Position numbers and translations under genes: made by a program. From the NCBI RefSeq assembly GCF_016811075.1, contig NZ_JAFBGL010000010.1:1-64000 (forward strand): a stretch of 64,000 nt of DNA. The letters are read 5' to 3'. The stretch is from Oceaniferula flava. Lineage in GTDB: Bacteria > Verrucomicrobiota > Verrucomicrobiia > Verrucomicrobiales > Akkermansiaceae. Under the pieces are notes generated by a model. That model was not told the DNA's origin, searched no databases, and saw only the letters and a list, made by a program, of their open reading frames with translations. Positions 21,885 through 31,520 of the stretch are shown here, piece by piece. The number at the start of each line of letters is the position of its first letter. The first letter of the stretch is position 1.

Positions 21885-23101
21885 TGTTTTTTAATGCTTT
21901 ATATATCGCCCTCTGTGAAATCCGGCGCAATCTCATGCGTGCGTTTCTCACCGTGTTAGGAATCATCATCGGCGTGGCCGCAGTGATCACCATGGTGACG
22001 CTGGGACAGGGTGCCACCAGCGCAGTGAAGAATCAGATTTCCAACTTGGGAAGTAACCTTCTGGTGCTGCGTCCCGGTCAGGGGTTTGGTCCACGTTCGT
22101 CATCGGCCGGGGTGCCAAATTTCAGTGAGAAAGATGCCCAGGCGGTGGAGGAACAGATCGGTGGTCTGGTCAGTGTGGCTCCCACGAGTTCGACCAATGT
22201 CAGCACCATCTACCTGCAGAACGCCCGCTCTACCGAGGTGACCGGCACCACGCCCGAATACTTCAGTATCGGAAAATGGAGCCTAGAAAGCGGTCGGTTT
22301 TTCGAACGCTCGGACTTGGTTTCTGGTAAGGCTGTCTGTGTGATTGGCGGCACGGTGAAGAAGGAAATGTTTGGCTCGGAAGATCCTATTGGGACGAAAA
22401 TCCGGCTGGGTAAATCCTCCTGTGAAGTCATCGGCGTGTTGAAAACCAAAGGTCAGTCGGGGCAAGGTCGCGACCAAGACGATACCATTGTTGTTCCTCT
22501 AACAACTTTGCAGAGGCGCTTGGTCGGCAAGACTTCGGAGCATGATATTTCTACCATCCTCATCTCCGCGGAAGACGATGCCGACACCACTGCGATCATC
22601 AATGAGATCAGCCTATTGATGCGTGAACGCAGAAACTTGCAGGCGAACGAAGATGATGATTTTACTGTCATCGACACCCGTCAGATTGCCGAGGCCGTGA
22701 GCTCGTCCACCCAGGTGATGACTACTCTGTTAGGAGCAGTGGCTGGAGTGAGTTTGTTAGTGGGCGGTATTGGGATTATGAACATTATGTTGGTATCGGT
22801 AACCGAGCGGACGCGTGAAATCGGTATCCGCCTGGCGGTGGGAGCGAGGGCGCGTGAGGTGCTTCTGCAGTTCTTGGTCGAGGCGGTGACCTTGGCGTGC
22901 ATCGGTGGCCTGATCGGGCTGGCCTTGGCCTTTGGTCTCTGTGTAGTCTTATCCAAGGTCATCGGCGTTCCGTTTCTATTTGATATGAAGATCAATTTAA
23001 TCGCATTCTTATTCTCAGGCGCCGTGGGGGTGTTGTTTGGATTCATGCCGGCGCGTCGTGCCGCGGCCTTGGATCCCATCGATGCCCTCCGTCATGAATA
23101 A
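21884..23101 (+). CDS. MacB-type ABC transporter permease (FtsX domain)
   Basis: A 405-residue permease with the MacB topology: one N-terminal transmembrane helix (about 18-40), a large periplasmic domain (about 45-275), then three helices ending in the FtsX domain. The last part contains the typical GGIGIMNIMLVSVTERTREIGIRLAVGAR segment that couples to the ATPase and ends PARRAAALDPIDALRHE, the classic C-terminus of this family. It mechanically transmits conformational change to the adaptor and outer-membrane duct. The transported compound (antibiotic, peptide or lipid) cannot be predicted. Confidence 0.95.
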   Translation: MFFNALYIALCEIRRNLMRAFLTVLGIIIGVAAVITMVTLGQGATSAVKNQISNLGSNLLVLRPGQGFGPRSSSAGVPNFSEKDAQAVEEQIGGLVSVAPTSSTNVSTIYLQNARSTEVTGTTPEYFSIGKWSLESGRFFERSDLVSGKAVCVIGGTVKKEMFGSEDPIGTKIRLGKSSCEVIGVLKTKGQSGQGRDQDDTIVVPLTTLQRRLVGKTSEHDISTILISAEDDADTTAIINEISLLMRERRNLQANEDDDFTVIDTRQIAEAVSSSTQVMTTLLGAVAGVSLLVGGIGIMNIMLVSVTERTREIGIRLAVGARAREVLLQFLVEAVTLACIGGLIGLALAFGLCVVLSKVIGVPFLFDMKINLIAFLFSGAVGVLFGFMPARRAAALDPIDALRHE

Positions 23102-23116
23102 TGAACTTCACACAGC

Positions 23117-23770
23117 ATGAGATTATTGGTCATCGAGGACGATCCTGATTTGCGCCGTAGTTTGGTCGCCAACCTGCGTGAGGAGACCTACGCGGTGGAT
23201 GAAGCTGAGGACGGCGGCGAGGGGCTGTTCATGGCTCAGGAGACGGATTACGACTGCATTGTGCTCGATGGCATGCTGCCAGTGATGGATGGCTGGACGC
23301 TTCTGGCCACCCTGCGACAGGAAAAGAAAACTCCGGTGCTGATGCTCACCGCGCGAGACGGCTTGGACGATCGCATCCGCGGCCTGGACGGTGGAGCGGA
23401 TGACTATTTGGTGAAACCTTTTGATCTCGAAGAACTGTTAGCCCGTCTGCGCGCATTGATTCGCAGGTCCAGTGGCGAAACGCTTCGGGTCATCGAGATC
23501 GGTGATGTGGCGGTGGATTTGGCCTGCAAGGAAATCCGCCGCGCTGGTGCGGTGGTGGCAGTGACCGCCCGCGAATACGCGCTGGTGGAATATCTCGCCC
23601 TCAAACACGGCCGGGTGGTGAGTCGGACCGAGCTCTACGAGCACCTCTTCGACGCCGATGAAGACACGCTTTCGAACTTACTCGATGTCCACGTTTCCAA
23701 TATTCGTAAAAAACTAGGATCCGGCCTGATTGTCACCCGACGAGGGCTCGGATACATGATCCTCGATTAA
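23117..23770 (+). CDS. OmpR/PhoB-family response regulator
   Basis: A 217-residue two-domain regulator. The receiver domain (about 1-115) has the acidic pair EDDPD at the start, the phosphoacceptor Asp at about residue 51 (IVLDGMLPVMDG) and the conserved Lys in DDYLVKPF. The C-terminal winged helix (about 125-217) ends in SNIRKKLGSGLIVTRRGLGYMI. It lies 15 bp after the exporter permease and 5 bp before its kinase gene, so it probably regulates the exporter operon in response to an envelope signal. Confidence 0.95.
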   Translation: MRLLVIEDDPDLRRSLVANLREETYAVDEAEDGGEGLFMAQETDYDCIVLDGMLPVMDGWTLLATLRQEKKTPVLMLTARDGLDDRIRGLDGGADDYLVKPFDLEELLARLRALIRRSSGETLRVIEIGDVAVDLACKEIRRAGAVVAVTAREYALVEYLALKHGRVVSRTELYEHLFDADEDTLSNLLDVHVSNIRKKLGSGLIVTRRGLGYMILD

Positions 23771-23775
23771 CCGCT

Positions 23776-25233
23776 ATGCGCCCATTTCATTCACTGCGCT
23801 GGAGCTTACAGCTCTGGCATGCCCTGATCCTCTCGGTGGTCATCGCGGCACTCTGTATTCTTTCCTACCGGACGGTGCGCGTGGAGCGGATGACGCAGCT
23901 GGAAGAGGAGCTGGTGGAGTTCGATCGCAATATTGTCGGCAAGGCGGTCTTTGATCGAGATGCACGAGCGGGCAGAGGGAGTCCCTACTCAAACGATGAG
24001 GCGCGTGCCCGGCTGAGTCACCTGGCATCCGAGCCCGGCGTGCCGCTGGCCGTTTCCGGTCATTCCGGGACAGAGAGCAGTGATCACTCCTACTTCGCGG
24101 CCTGGGATGAGCAGAAGAAACCTTTGTTTGTTTCCAAGAATGCACCGCAGGATGTGAAGGTGCTGGACGACGAGCCTGAAGGGGGCGAGCGGCTACTGCA
24201 CCTTGAAGGAGATCATTTGGTCTTCCGCCACCGCACACCGCAGGGTTTTCACACCCTCAGTGGTCTGGATATCCGGGGTGAAATGGAGAAGTTGAATAAA
24301 TTCCGTTTCGTTCTCATCGCGAGCGGCACCGGGCTTTGGTTGGCGGGGCTGGCCGGCGGCTGGTGGCTGGCGGGAAGAGCAATTCGGCCAATCGGAGTGA
24401 TCGCGCAAACCGCCAGTCGTATTGCCGATGGCAACCTGTCCGAAAGGGTGGAAACGATGGAGAATGACGACGAACTCGCGTCCTTGGGTAAGGTCTTGAA
24501 CGGCACCTTCGACCGACTCGAGGTGATGATCCGGCAGCAGAAACAATTTATCGCAGACGCATCACATGAACTTCGCACTCCAGTCACGGTGATCTTGAGC
24601 GAGACCCAACGCGGACTGAAAAAAAACGAGCGCACGGTGGAGGAATACCGCGAGATCCTGCAAACCACCGGTCGGATGAGCGAGCGTATGAAGGGGCTGA
24701 TTGTTTCCCTGTTAGCCTTGGCGCATCAGGACCTCGCGGAGGTCGAAGGGGTGGATGAAGTCTGTGACCTCGGTGCGATTGTGCGCGAGTCCGGCGAGCT
24801 TCTGCAAGCGCTGGCCCAAGAGCGTGCCAGCCAGTTATCGGTGACGGCGCCGGATGTTCCCTATTCAGGAAACCCGCAAGCGCTCTCGATGATGGTGACG
24901 AATTTGGTGTCCAACGCCATCGATCACAACCCCGAGGGAACCGAGGTGGAGGTGAAACTGACGCATGGTGATGAGATTGTGCTGACTGTGGAAGATCATG
25001 GTCAGGGGATTGCGCCCGAGCACTTGCCGCACTTGTTCAATCGGTTTTACCGTGTCGACTCGGCCAGGCATTCAGGCGATCACCGAGGCTTGGGCTTGGC
25101 CATCGTGCAGTCGGCCGCGGTCAATCACGGCGGACGCGTGGATGTCGTGAGCACGGTGGGCGAGGGGACGACATTTACCGTCACGCTGCCGTTGAAAAAC
25201 CCCAAGAAGCAAGCCGGCGAAGTGGGGCGTTGA
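23776..25233 (+). CDS. Membrane sensor histidine kinase (HAMP, HisKA)
   Basis: A 485-residue kinase partner of the preceding response regulator. Two transmembrane helices (about 14-30 and 175-198) enclose a periplasmic sensor domain of about 140 residues. A HAMP linker follows (AIRPIGVIAQTASRIADGNLSERVE), then HisKA with the phosphoacceptor His near residue 264 (DASHELRTPVTV) and the HATPase domain with N-box NLVSNAIDHNPEG, G1 DHGQGI and G2 GLGLAIV. The sensor domain resembles none that I can name, so the signal is unknown. Confidence 0.95.
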   Translation: MRPFHSLRWSLQLWHALILSVVIAALCILSYRTVRVERMTQLEEELVEFDRNIVGKAVFDRDARAGRGSPYSNDEARARLSHLASEPGVPLAVSGHSGTESSDHSYFAAWDEQKKPLFVSKNAPQDVKVLDDEPEGGERLLHLEGDHLVFRHRTPQGFHTLSGLDIRGEMEKLNKFRFVLIASGTGLWLAGLAGGWWLAGRAIRPIGVIAQTASRIADGNLSERVETMENDDELASLGKVLNGTFDRLEVMIRQQKQFIADASHELRTPVTVILSETQRGLKKNERTVEEYREILQTTGRMSERMKGLIVSLLALAHQDLAEVEGVDEVCDLGAIVRESGELLQALAQERASQLSVTAPDVPYSGNPQALSMMVTNLVSNAIDHNPEGTEVEVKLTHGDEIVLTVEDHGQGIAPEHLPHLFNRFYRVDSARHSGDHRGLGLAIVQSAAVNHGGRVDVVSTVGEGTTFTVTLPLKNPKKQAGEVGR

Positions 25234-25296
25234 TGCTGATGCATGCCCCGCGAATCAACGCTCGTCATCAGTGGTTTTGATGATAAAATGAGGGCT

Positions 25297-25911
25297 ATGA
25301 AACCTTGGATTTGTTTGAGTTTATGGCTGCTGGGGAATACGCTTGGGTCGGTATCGGCGCAGCAAGCGGCGGCGCAGATGTCAGATGCGGAGGTCGCTGC
25401 CCAAGTGGGTAAGATCCGCCAGTGGTATTCCCAGATCGAAGGGGCGAAGAAACTGAAGAAAACCACAATCAAGCAGGGAGAGGATGGTGGCCCCGGTGAG
25501 TATCAACTTACGCGCTACACCAGCGCTGATGGAGAGCTCAAAAAACTCCACGAACTGGCATCCGGCGAGCACGGCGTGTCCAATGAGACCTACTACTTTC
25601 ATAACGGGCGCCTGTTTTTCGTCTACAGCGCGAGGGAAGAATGGCGTTTTACAGGAGAGAAAACGCCATCCGGTGAAGACGAAGTCATTGATCTGGCGAG
25701 CCAAGTGAGGCTGTATTTCCACGATGGGCAGTGCATCAAGGCACTGGAAAAACGCATCGCAATCTCGGGAGCTGATGAACTTCGCCAGCTCCTGCAAAAA
25801 ACTCCGAATAAGCCAAAGAAAATCGGTGCAGAAGATCAAGTCTACGCAGCCCGTGCCAAGGCGCTGGCTGCCATCAAAACTCAACAGGACCTAAAAGCTT
25901 ATCTCGAGTAA
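25297..25911 (+). CDS. Secreted hypothetical protein
   Basis: A 204-residue protein with a signal peptide (MKPWICLSLWLLGNTLGSVSAQ, cleavage after SVSA). The mature chain is about half charged and contains alternating strands such as ETYYFHNGRLFFVYSAREEWRF and DLASQVRLYFHDGQCIKALEKR, suggesting repeats of a beta-hairpin unit, followed by a helical C-terminus. I do not recognise a family. The start at 25297 is preferred over an ATG at 25288, since it gives the more standard leader. It lies between the histidine kinase and the PBP2-like gene, all on the plus strand but with large gaps. Confidence 0.7.
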   Translation: MKPWICLSLWLLGNTLGSVSAQQAAAQMSDAEVAAQVGKIRQWYSQIEGAKKLKKTTIKQGEDGGPGEYQLTRYTSADGELKKLHELASGEHGVSNETYYFHNGRLFFVYSAREEWRFTGEKTPSGEDEVIDLASQVRLYFHDGQCIKALEKRIAISGADELRQLLQKTPNKPKKIGAEDQVYAARAKALAAIKTQQDLKAYLE

Positions 25912-26018
25912 GTTGGCATCGCGACCGAACCGCTTAGCCATGAGTGCACAGCCTCTCATTGCCAGACTAAATTCGGAGTAGCGTCTAGGCCTGATCTGTG
26001 TCAGATTCCGGCAGAAAG

Positions 26019-28199
26019 ATGGTGAAGGAATACAGAACTCTCACTGCTCGCCCTAGTGGCTGGCAAACATGGAAGGCGGCACTTTTTTCAGCCTTTGTCT
26101 GCGCTTGCATGGTGTTGCCTGGAGCCGCACAGACGGCGGCAGAGGAAACCAGCGAGGTCCCCACGGTGGCAGCAGCTGTCACTCCGCCGATCGAAGAAGC
26201 CGTCAGCGAACCTCGCTCCGCAGGGCTGGGCGGCTCCCTTCGCGTGCGACCCGATGCCCGCACCATGACGCTGTCCATCCCGGCCCCACGAGGGCTGATT
26301 ACCGATCGGAATGGAGAGCCATTTGCGCAGACCAAGGTGGTTTGGTATCCGGCGCTGAAATTTTCCCAATTTGAAAAAGCCGACCGCGCTTTTGTGGTCG
26401 ACTGGGCACGGAAACGGATCGCCCAGGCCAACGAACTGTTCGACATCGATTGGCAGGTGAAAGATGAAGAACTTTGGCAGCACTATCGCCACCGCCGTTG
26501 GATGGCGATGCCCTACACGCGAGTCGTTTCCGAAAAGGAAAAAGAAAGCCTGGAGAGCGAGCTCATAACGGGGCTGATTTTTCACCCGGTTTATCTGCGC
26601 AGCTACCCTCAACACGATGCGGGGGCACACATGATTGGTTATGTCGGCAGTTCTGGAAAGTTGGAAAAAGGACCGATCAACTACGGCGATCCAATCTTTG
26701 AGCGAAGTGAAGGCCGTGCTGGGCTGGAAAAGATCTACAACGACATCCTCACCGGCAAAGAAGGTTTGCTGCGGATGGACTTTGAAGCAGACGGCACCGA
26801 AGCCTTGAGAAAATACGAGCGTCGCCCACGACCGGGGGGAACCGTGGTGACCACCCTCGATATGGCTTGGCAAAAGGAAGCGGAGAAGGTGCTGAAGAAG
26901 TATTGCTCGCGTGGCGCCTTTGTCGTGATCGATATCCACACGGGCGAAGTTCTGGCCATGGCCTCTCGTCCAGGTTTCGACCTCAACGATTTCATTCCAT
27001 TCATCAGCACGGATCAATATGCGAAGCTCCGCGATGATCCAGGCACGCCGCTTTTTGCCCGCTCTTACCAAGGGGCCTACCCGCCCGCCTCGACCTTTAA
27101 ACCCATCGTGGCGGTCACGGCGCTGACGAATGGTGACGTCAGAGATGACACCTTGATCGACTGTCCGGCTAAAATTAAGATCGGCAACCACTGGTTTCAC
27201 AACTGGAGCAAGGTTCCGGAAGGACGAATCAACGTGAAGCGCGCAATTGCCAGATCTTGCAACCCATGGTTCTACAAAGTGGGTATTCAGACCGGACCCA
27301 CCGCCTTCCTCTCTGTGGCCAGTCGGCTCGGATTTGGTTCAAAAACCGGACTGCCTCTGATCGGTGAGACCGAGGGGCTTATCCCAACGCACCAGTGGAT
27401 GATAAAAAATCACGGCCGTAAATTGATGGACGGCGACACCGCGAACTTATCGATTGGCCAGGGGGTGATGTTAGCCTCACCTCTGCAAGTCGCTCAAGGG
27501 ATGGCAGGCATTGCGAATGGTGGAGCTCTCCCCAAGCTGCGACTTGTCAAACAGGTGCAGGACGTCAGCGGGCGCGTGCTGGTTTCCAACGATCCGGAAC
27601 GCCGCAATTACCTGAATCTCGATCCGGACGCAGTGGCAACCGTGCAAGAGGGAATGATGCAGGTGGTGCACGCCAGCTACGGCACCGGCAAGCGCGCCAG
27701 TCTCAGCTACACGGTGCTCTGCGGCAAAACAGGCACCGCACAGTGGGGCCCACCCAGCAAGGAGCAACGACTGGCCTGGTTTGCCGGATTTTTCCCCATC
27801 GAGAACCCTCGTTATGCCTTTGCCGCTCTCTACGAAGGAAAACCTCACGAAACCTTGAGTGGTGGCCGCAAGGCGGCGCCGATGGTGCGCAGCTTCTTTG
27901 AGCACTTTAAGAAAGACATCAAAAAAGCCATCGCTCCACCACCGAAGGCCATGGTGATCGATGAAGGCGACGATGATGGCGGCGTGGAGGTTGACGATGA
28001 AGGCATGCTGGATACCGATTCCGCGCCGAAGGTGATTCTCGTGGAGGAAGACGAAGGGCTTGTTCCCAGCGAAGCTGAGCCACGCCCGCTGCGCGCTGAA
28101 GTGGTGGAGGAAGACCCTCAGGATACTCCAGCCGTTGAGGACGAACCGACGGTTGAACCGCCGCGGCCACGTGCCATTCCCGTTGAAGAGGATGAGTAG
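26019..28199 (+). CDS. Penicillin-binding protein 2-like transpeptidase
   Basis: A class B penicillin-binding protein that cross-links peptidoglycan, probably during cell elongation (MrdA/PBP2-like). About 726 residues from the ATG at 26019; a GTG at 25998 would add seven. The dimerisation region (about 60-300, with APRGLITDRNGEPFA and YPQHDAGAHMIGYVG) precedes the transpeptidase domain with active-site S-x-x-K (ASTFKP, Ser about 358), S-x-N (SCN) and KTG (CGKTGTA, about 568). The N-terminal hydrophobic segment ends in VLPGAAQ and may be either a membrane anchor or a cleaved signal. The last 90 residues are an acidic Pro-rich tail, unusual for the family. No rodA or mre genes adjoin. Confidence 0.9.
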   Translation: MVKEYRTLTARPSGWQTWKAALFSAFVCACMVLPGAAQTAAEETSEVPTVAAAVTPPIEEAVSEPRSAGLGGSLRVRPDARTMTLSIPAPRGLITDRNGEPFAQTKVVWYPALKFSQFEKADRAFVVDWARKRIAQANELFDIDWQVKDEELWQHYRHRRWMAMPYTRVVSEKEKESLESELITGLIFHPVYLRSYPQHDAGAHMIGYVGSSGKLEKGPINYGDPIFERSEGRAGLEKIYNDILTGKEGLLRMDFEADGTEALRKYERRPRPGGTVVTTLDMAWQKEAEKVLKKYCSRGAFVVIDIHTGEVLAMASRPGFDLNDFIPFISTDQYAKLRDDPGTPLFARSYQGAYPPASTFKPIVAVTALTNGDVRDDTLIDCPAKIKIGNHWFHNWSKVPEGRINVKRAIARSCNPWFYKVGIQTGPTAFLSVASRLGFGSKTGLPLIGETEGLIPTHQWMIKNHGRKLMDGDTANLSIGQGVMLASPLQVAQGMAGIANGGALPKLRLVKQVQDVSGRVLVSNDPERRNYLNLDPDAVATVQEGMMQVVHASYGTGKRASLSYTVLCGKTGTAQWGPPSKEQRLAWFAGFFPIENPRYAFAALYEGKPHETLSGGRKAAPMVRSFFEHFKKDIKKAIAPPPKAMVIDEGDDDGGVEVDDEGMLDTDSAPKVILVEEDEGLVPSEAEPRPLRAEVVEEDPQDTPAVEDEPTVEPPRPRAIPVEEDE

Positions 28200-28236
28200 C
28201 GGCCAATTTCCTGCGCTGATCTTCTTCTCGCCTCAA

Positions 28237-29613
28237 CTAGGGTTGTAGGCTGAACTCCATGCGCATGAATGCATGGTCAGCGGAGAGCTCATCGATGGGG
28301 AGTTGGACTTGGTAGCTGTTACTGCCGAGATCGATCAAGGCTCCACTGGGTAAGCTGTCCCAGTCGACCAGATCCGTGGAGTATTTTACTTCCGCGGTGA
28401 CTAGTCGTTGGGCGTCTTCATTGAGGCTGTAATCCATGGTCAGAAAATCTTCCCCTCCGATATTTCCCAGCGAGGCATAGTGGTCGGTGTTCACCACCAA
28501 GGGATTGAGGTCTAGGAGATATTCACCGATGTTAGGGATGCCGTCACGATCAGCATCGGCATTCATACTGCTGTCCGTCAGCCCTTGTGCGGTAGCCCAG
28601 TCAAGATACAGCTGATCGGGGTCCAAGTCCATGAGATCGGAGAGGATTTCACGGCTTTGTAACGATTCGATACTGCTGCTGGTCGCCGTGTTGATGGCGT
28701 CGATCAGGATATTGGCGATCACCGACTGTCCATTGGTGGAGGGGTGGAGTCCTTTCCAGCAAAATAAATAATGTGGCCGGTTATCCTCATCAGGGTCCTT
28801 GTCTTTGATCATCTGATGAGCTCCAATGTAAATCGGGTCTGATGATAATAGCTGGTCCGTGAGGTCTGATATAGGAGCCAACGTGAGGCCTCGGTTGGCG
28901 GCCAGTGCGGAAACTGCGGCATTGAGGTTGTTGACGATGGCCGACGCATTGGCTCGTTTGGTTGCATCCGGGTGATCCAAGATAATGTCAGGTGTCGCCC
29001 CCAAGTCCGGCACATTGGCGAGGACAATGGGGACGGAGCTGTCGTAGCCTCGGACTTCATCCACCAAGGCGGTCAGGTTCGTGATCACCCCATCGATGAA
29101 GCTCACGGAAAAGGCATCACCTGGCGTAGCGTCATAGAGATCACTGTATTGAAAATTCACATCATTGCCGCCGACCATGATGACCACCACGTCCATATCG
29201 GAGTAGAGGTCGCGCATTGCCACAAGAGTTCGGTAAGAGAGTAGGTAATCGTCAGAGCTAAGAGGGTCTAGCACAGTCATCCACATTTCGGTATCGTAAC
29301 CAGGGATGCCGAAGTTGTATTCGTGTCCGGCCTGTCGCCAATCGGAGTAGCCAAATGGCCACTCGGATTCATAATCGCCAAAGTCAAGGTCTGCAGATCT
29401 TTGCTGGGAGAGGATTTCCACCCAGTTCATGGTGTTCGCAAATCCTAGCAATGGAGTGGAGGAGGGCGCTGAGAATGGGAACTCGTAGTAATACTCTTCC
29501 GTCAAGCTGTCGCCAATGGTCATGATCTTCAGCGGAGCCGCTTGCAGATGAGTCAGCATCATGATGGCAAGGGCGAGTTGAGCCCAGAGCGAGGATTTTT
29601 GCTGTTGAGTCAT
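28237..29613 (-). CDS. Secreted SGNH/GDSL hydrolase with calcium-binding C-terminus
   Basis: A 458-residue exported esterase/lipase-type hydrolase. The leader (WAQLALAIMMLTHLQAA) precedes block I GDSLTE (Ser about residue 34), block III GGND (about 148-151) and the final His in KGLHPS (about 288), giving the SGNH catalytic residues. An N-terminal sub-region between blocks I and III is rich in aromatic and acidic residues. After the catalytic domain, NADADRDGIPNIGEYLLDLNP is a D-x-D-x-D calcium loop of the thrombospondin-3/EF-hand type often seen before beta-sandwich tails in Verrucomicrobiota. It acts outside the cytoplasm, likely deacylating glycans or lipids. Confidence 0.88.
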   Translation of the reverse strand: MTQQQKSSLWAQLALAIMMLTHLQAAPLKIMTIGDSLTEEYYYEFPFSAPSSTPLLGFANTMNWVEILSQQRSADLDFGDYESEWPFGYSDWRQAGHEYNFGIPGYDTEMWMTVLDPLSSDDYLLSYRTLVAMRDLYSDMDVVVIMVGGNDVNFQYSDLYDATPGDAFSVSFIDGVITNLTALVDEVRGYDSSVPIVLANVPDLGATPDIILDHPDATKRANASAIVNNLNAAVSALAANRGLTLAPISDLTDQLLSSDPIYIGAHQMIKDKDPDEDNRPHYLFCWKGLHPSTNGQSVIANILIDAINTATSSSIESLQSREILSDLMDLDPDQLYLDWATAQGLTDSSMNADADRDGIPNIGEYLLDLNPLVVNTDHYASLGNIGGEDFLTMDYSLNEDAQRLVTAEVKYSTDLVDWDSLPSGALIDLGSNSYQVQLPIDELSADHAFMRMEFSLQP

Positions 29614-29734
29614 AGTTCAGTGTAAACTGTATGATCGTGGACGCAAGTCGGGAGCTGGCACTTGGTTAAAAGTGCTCTAGGTAACAGAAATCATTGCAGT
29701 CTGAAAATACCTGCACCATAGTCAGTCAGATCAA

Positions 29735-30463
29735 ATGCCTGAGGAAAGCCAAGAGACACCACCGGAAGATCTTTCTCCCATCGGAGAGATGAAGCCTAGC
29801 AAACATCCTCTCATGCGAAGATGGATGGGCTTGCTTTTGACTGGACTGGCCGCCGTCGTCCCGGTGGTCGGCACCATCTGGCTGCTGGTATTAATTTACA
29901 AAATCCTGCTGAGCGTGGGCGACCACATGATCGGTCTGTCGCTCAAGGCACTGAACTTGCTGCGATCCGGTGAGGACTTGACCTCCGAGCACTTTGCCTT
30001 CTACGGCTCGAACTTCGTGCGTTTCTTGATCCCGGTGATGCTCTTGTTCCTGATTGGCTTTGCCGTGGCGAACACCCCCGGCAGGAGAGTCTTGCACTGG
30101 ATGAACTCGGCGATGGAGCGGATTCCCTATCTTGGCTTTATCTACTCGGCCTTGAAACAATTTGTCGATGCCCTGCGGAACCTCGGTGGCGATCGTAAAT
30201 TCAAAAGTGCGGCGTATGTGGAATACCCCAGCCCAGGCTGCCGGATGTTAGGCTTCGTCACAGGGAATTATCACGATGCGCAAACTGGCAAGGATGTCAC
30301 CACCGTGTTCCTGCCCACCAGCCCCAACCCCATGACCGGGTTTATTGTGATCATTGATGATGACAAGGTGCAGGACAGTGAGATGACTCTGGAAGAGGCC
30401 AGCAAGATGATTCTATCAGCCGGCTTGGTGGCTCCTGCCTCGTTCAATCAGGAGATCAAATAA
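29735..30463 (+). CDS. DUF502 inner-membrane protein
   Basis: A 242-residue protein of the DUF502 family. Two transmembrane helices (about residues 30-55 and 90-110) are followed by a conserved soluble part with LHWMNSAMERIPYLGFIYSALKQFVDALR and VTTVFLPTSPNPMTGFIVIID, the family signature. DUF502 proteins have no settled function in bacteria; plant relatives (COV proteins) affect vascular patterning. It is monocistronic and convergent with dusB. Confidence 0.88.
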   Translation: MPEESQETPPEDLSPIGEMKPSKHPLMRRWMGLLLTGLAAVVPVVGTIWLLVLIYKILLSVGDHMIGLSLKALNLLRSGEDLTSEHFAFYGSNFVRFLIPVMLLFLIGFAVANTPGRRVLHWMNSAMERIPYLGFIYSALKQFVDALRNLGGDRKFKSAAYVEYPSPGCRMLGFVTGNYHDAQTGKDVTTVFLPTSPNPMTGFIVIIDDDKVQDSEMTLEEASKMILSAGLVAPASFNQEIK

Positions 30464-30473
30464 AGCCAGCCTA

Positions 30474-31469
30474 TCAGGCTTCGCAGAGTTCTTGCAAATA
30501 CTCCGCAGCGACGTCCTTGACCTCTTGCAGGGAGGACACGGTGCAGAGCCGCTGACGCAGAGGTTTAGCGCCGGGGAATCCTTTGCAGTAGGTCATCAGG
30601 CGGGAGCGCATGGCCATGATAGTTTGCCGCTCATTGCCGTAGCGATCCGATTCCATGGCCATGCTGCAGTGGCGGATAATCATCTTCCATCGCTCGGTGA
30701 CGGCCACCGGCTCCGGGTGTTCTCCGGTGGTGAGGTAGTGCTTGGCTTCGCGGAAGACCCATGGATTCTGCATCGCGGCGCGACCGATCATCACACCGGA
30801 AACGGCGGTGGTTTCACGGCGTAATTTAACGTCTTCTCCAGAGCAGATGTCGCCATTTCCAACCACCGGGACGGAGACCTCGCGAGCGCAGGCGTCGATG
30901 ACATCCCAGTTCGCCTCGCCGCGGTATCCTTGGGCGCGGGTGCGGCCGTGAATGGAGATCGCCTGCATGCCTTCCTCTTGGAGGATGCGGCAGACTTCAG
31001 GGGCGTTGATGTTTTTTTCATCCCAGCCAATGCGAATCTTGGCGGTGACGGGGACTTGATCGCCTACCGCTTTGGCCACGCCTGAGGCCACGCTGGCGAG
31101 CGAGTCACAGCATTTCAGCAGGGATGAACCACCATTTTTGGCCACCACCTTATTGACGGGGCAGCCGAAGTTGATGTCGATGAAGTCCGGCTGTTTCCAG
31201 TCGATGATTTTCTTAGCAGCCTCGCCCATGCGTTCGCCATCACCGCCGAACAGCTGCACGCCACAGGGGCGTTGACCGTCGGTGAACTCGGTGTATTTCC
31301 GTGTTCGGTCGTCTTGGCGGATGATGCCCTCGGCGGAAACAAATTCCGTCACCATGACATCGGCTCCGAGCTCTTTGCAGATGCTGCGGAACACCACGTC
31401 AGTGACCCCAGCCATCGGGGCGAGGTAGAGGGGAAATTTGTTATCGGAGAACCAAGGGAGGCTGGACAT
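30474..31469 (-). CDS. dusB: tRNA-dihydrouridine synthase
   Basis: A 331-residue FMN enzyme that reduces specific uridines in tRNA to dihydrouridine. The TIM barrel opens with PLYLAPMAGVTDVVFRSICKELGAD, the catalytic Cys lies at about residue 101 in NFGCPVNKVVAKNGGSSLL, and later motifs are SIHGRTRAQGYRGEANW and VPVVGNGDI, with GVMIGRAAMQNPWVF near 235. The helical C-terminal domain is present. The subfamily is most like DusB. It follows an unrelated acidic protein gene on the same strand and is convergent with the DUF502 gene. Confidence 0.92.
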   Translation of the reverse strand: MSSLPWFSDNKFPLYLAPMAGVTDVVFRSICKELGADVMVTEFVSAEGIIRQDDRTRKYTEFTDGQRPCGVQLFGGDGERMGEAAKKIIDWKQPDFIDINFGCPVNKVVAKNGGSSLLKCCDSLASVASGVAKAVGDQVPVTAKIRIGWDEKNINAPEVCRILQEEGMQAISIHGRTRAQGYRGEANWDVIDACAREVSVPVVGNGDICSGEDVKLRRETTAVSGVMIGRAAMQNPWVFREAKHYLTTGEHPEPVAVTERWKMIIRHCSMAMESDRYGNERQTIMAMRSRLMTYCKGFPGAKPLRQRLCTVSSLQEVKDVAAEYLQELCEA

Positions 31470-31520
31470 GGTTAAAGTGGGTGAGTGACTTGAAATGAGG
31501 CGGTGGGCGCGGGGCTTAGC

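Noticed and set aside
26088-27200. 370-residue minus-strand frame
   Set aside because: Antisense to the PBP2-like gene, whose active-site motifs are present on the plus strand.
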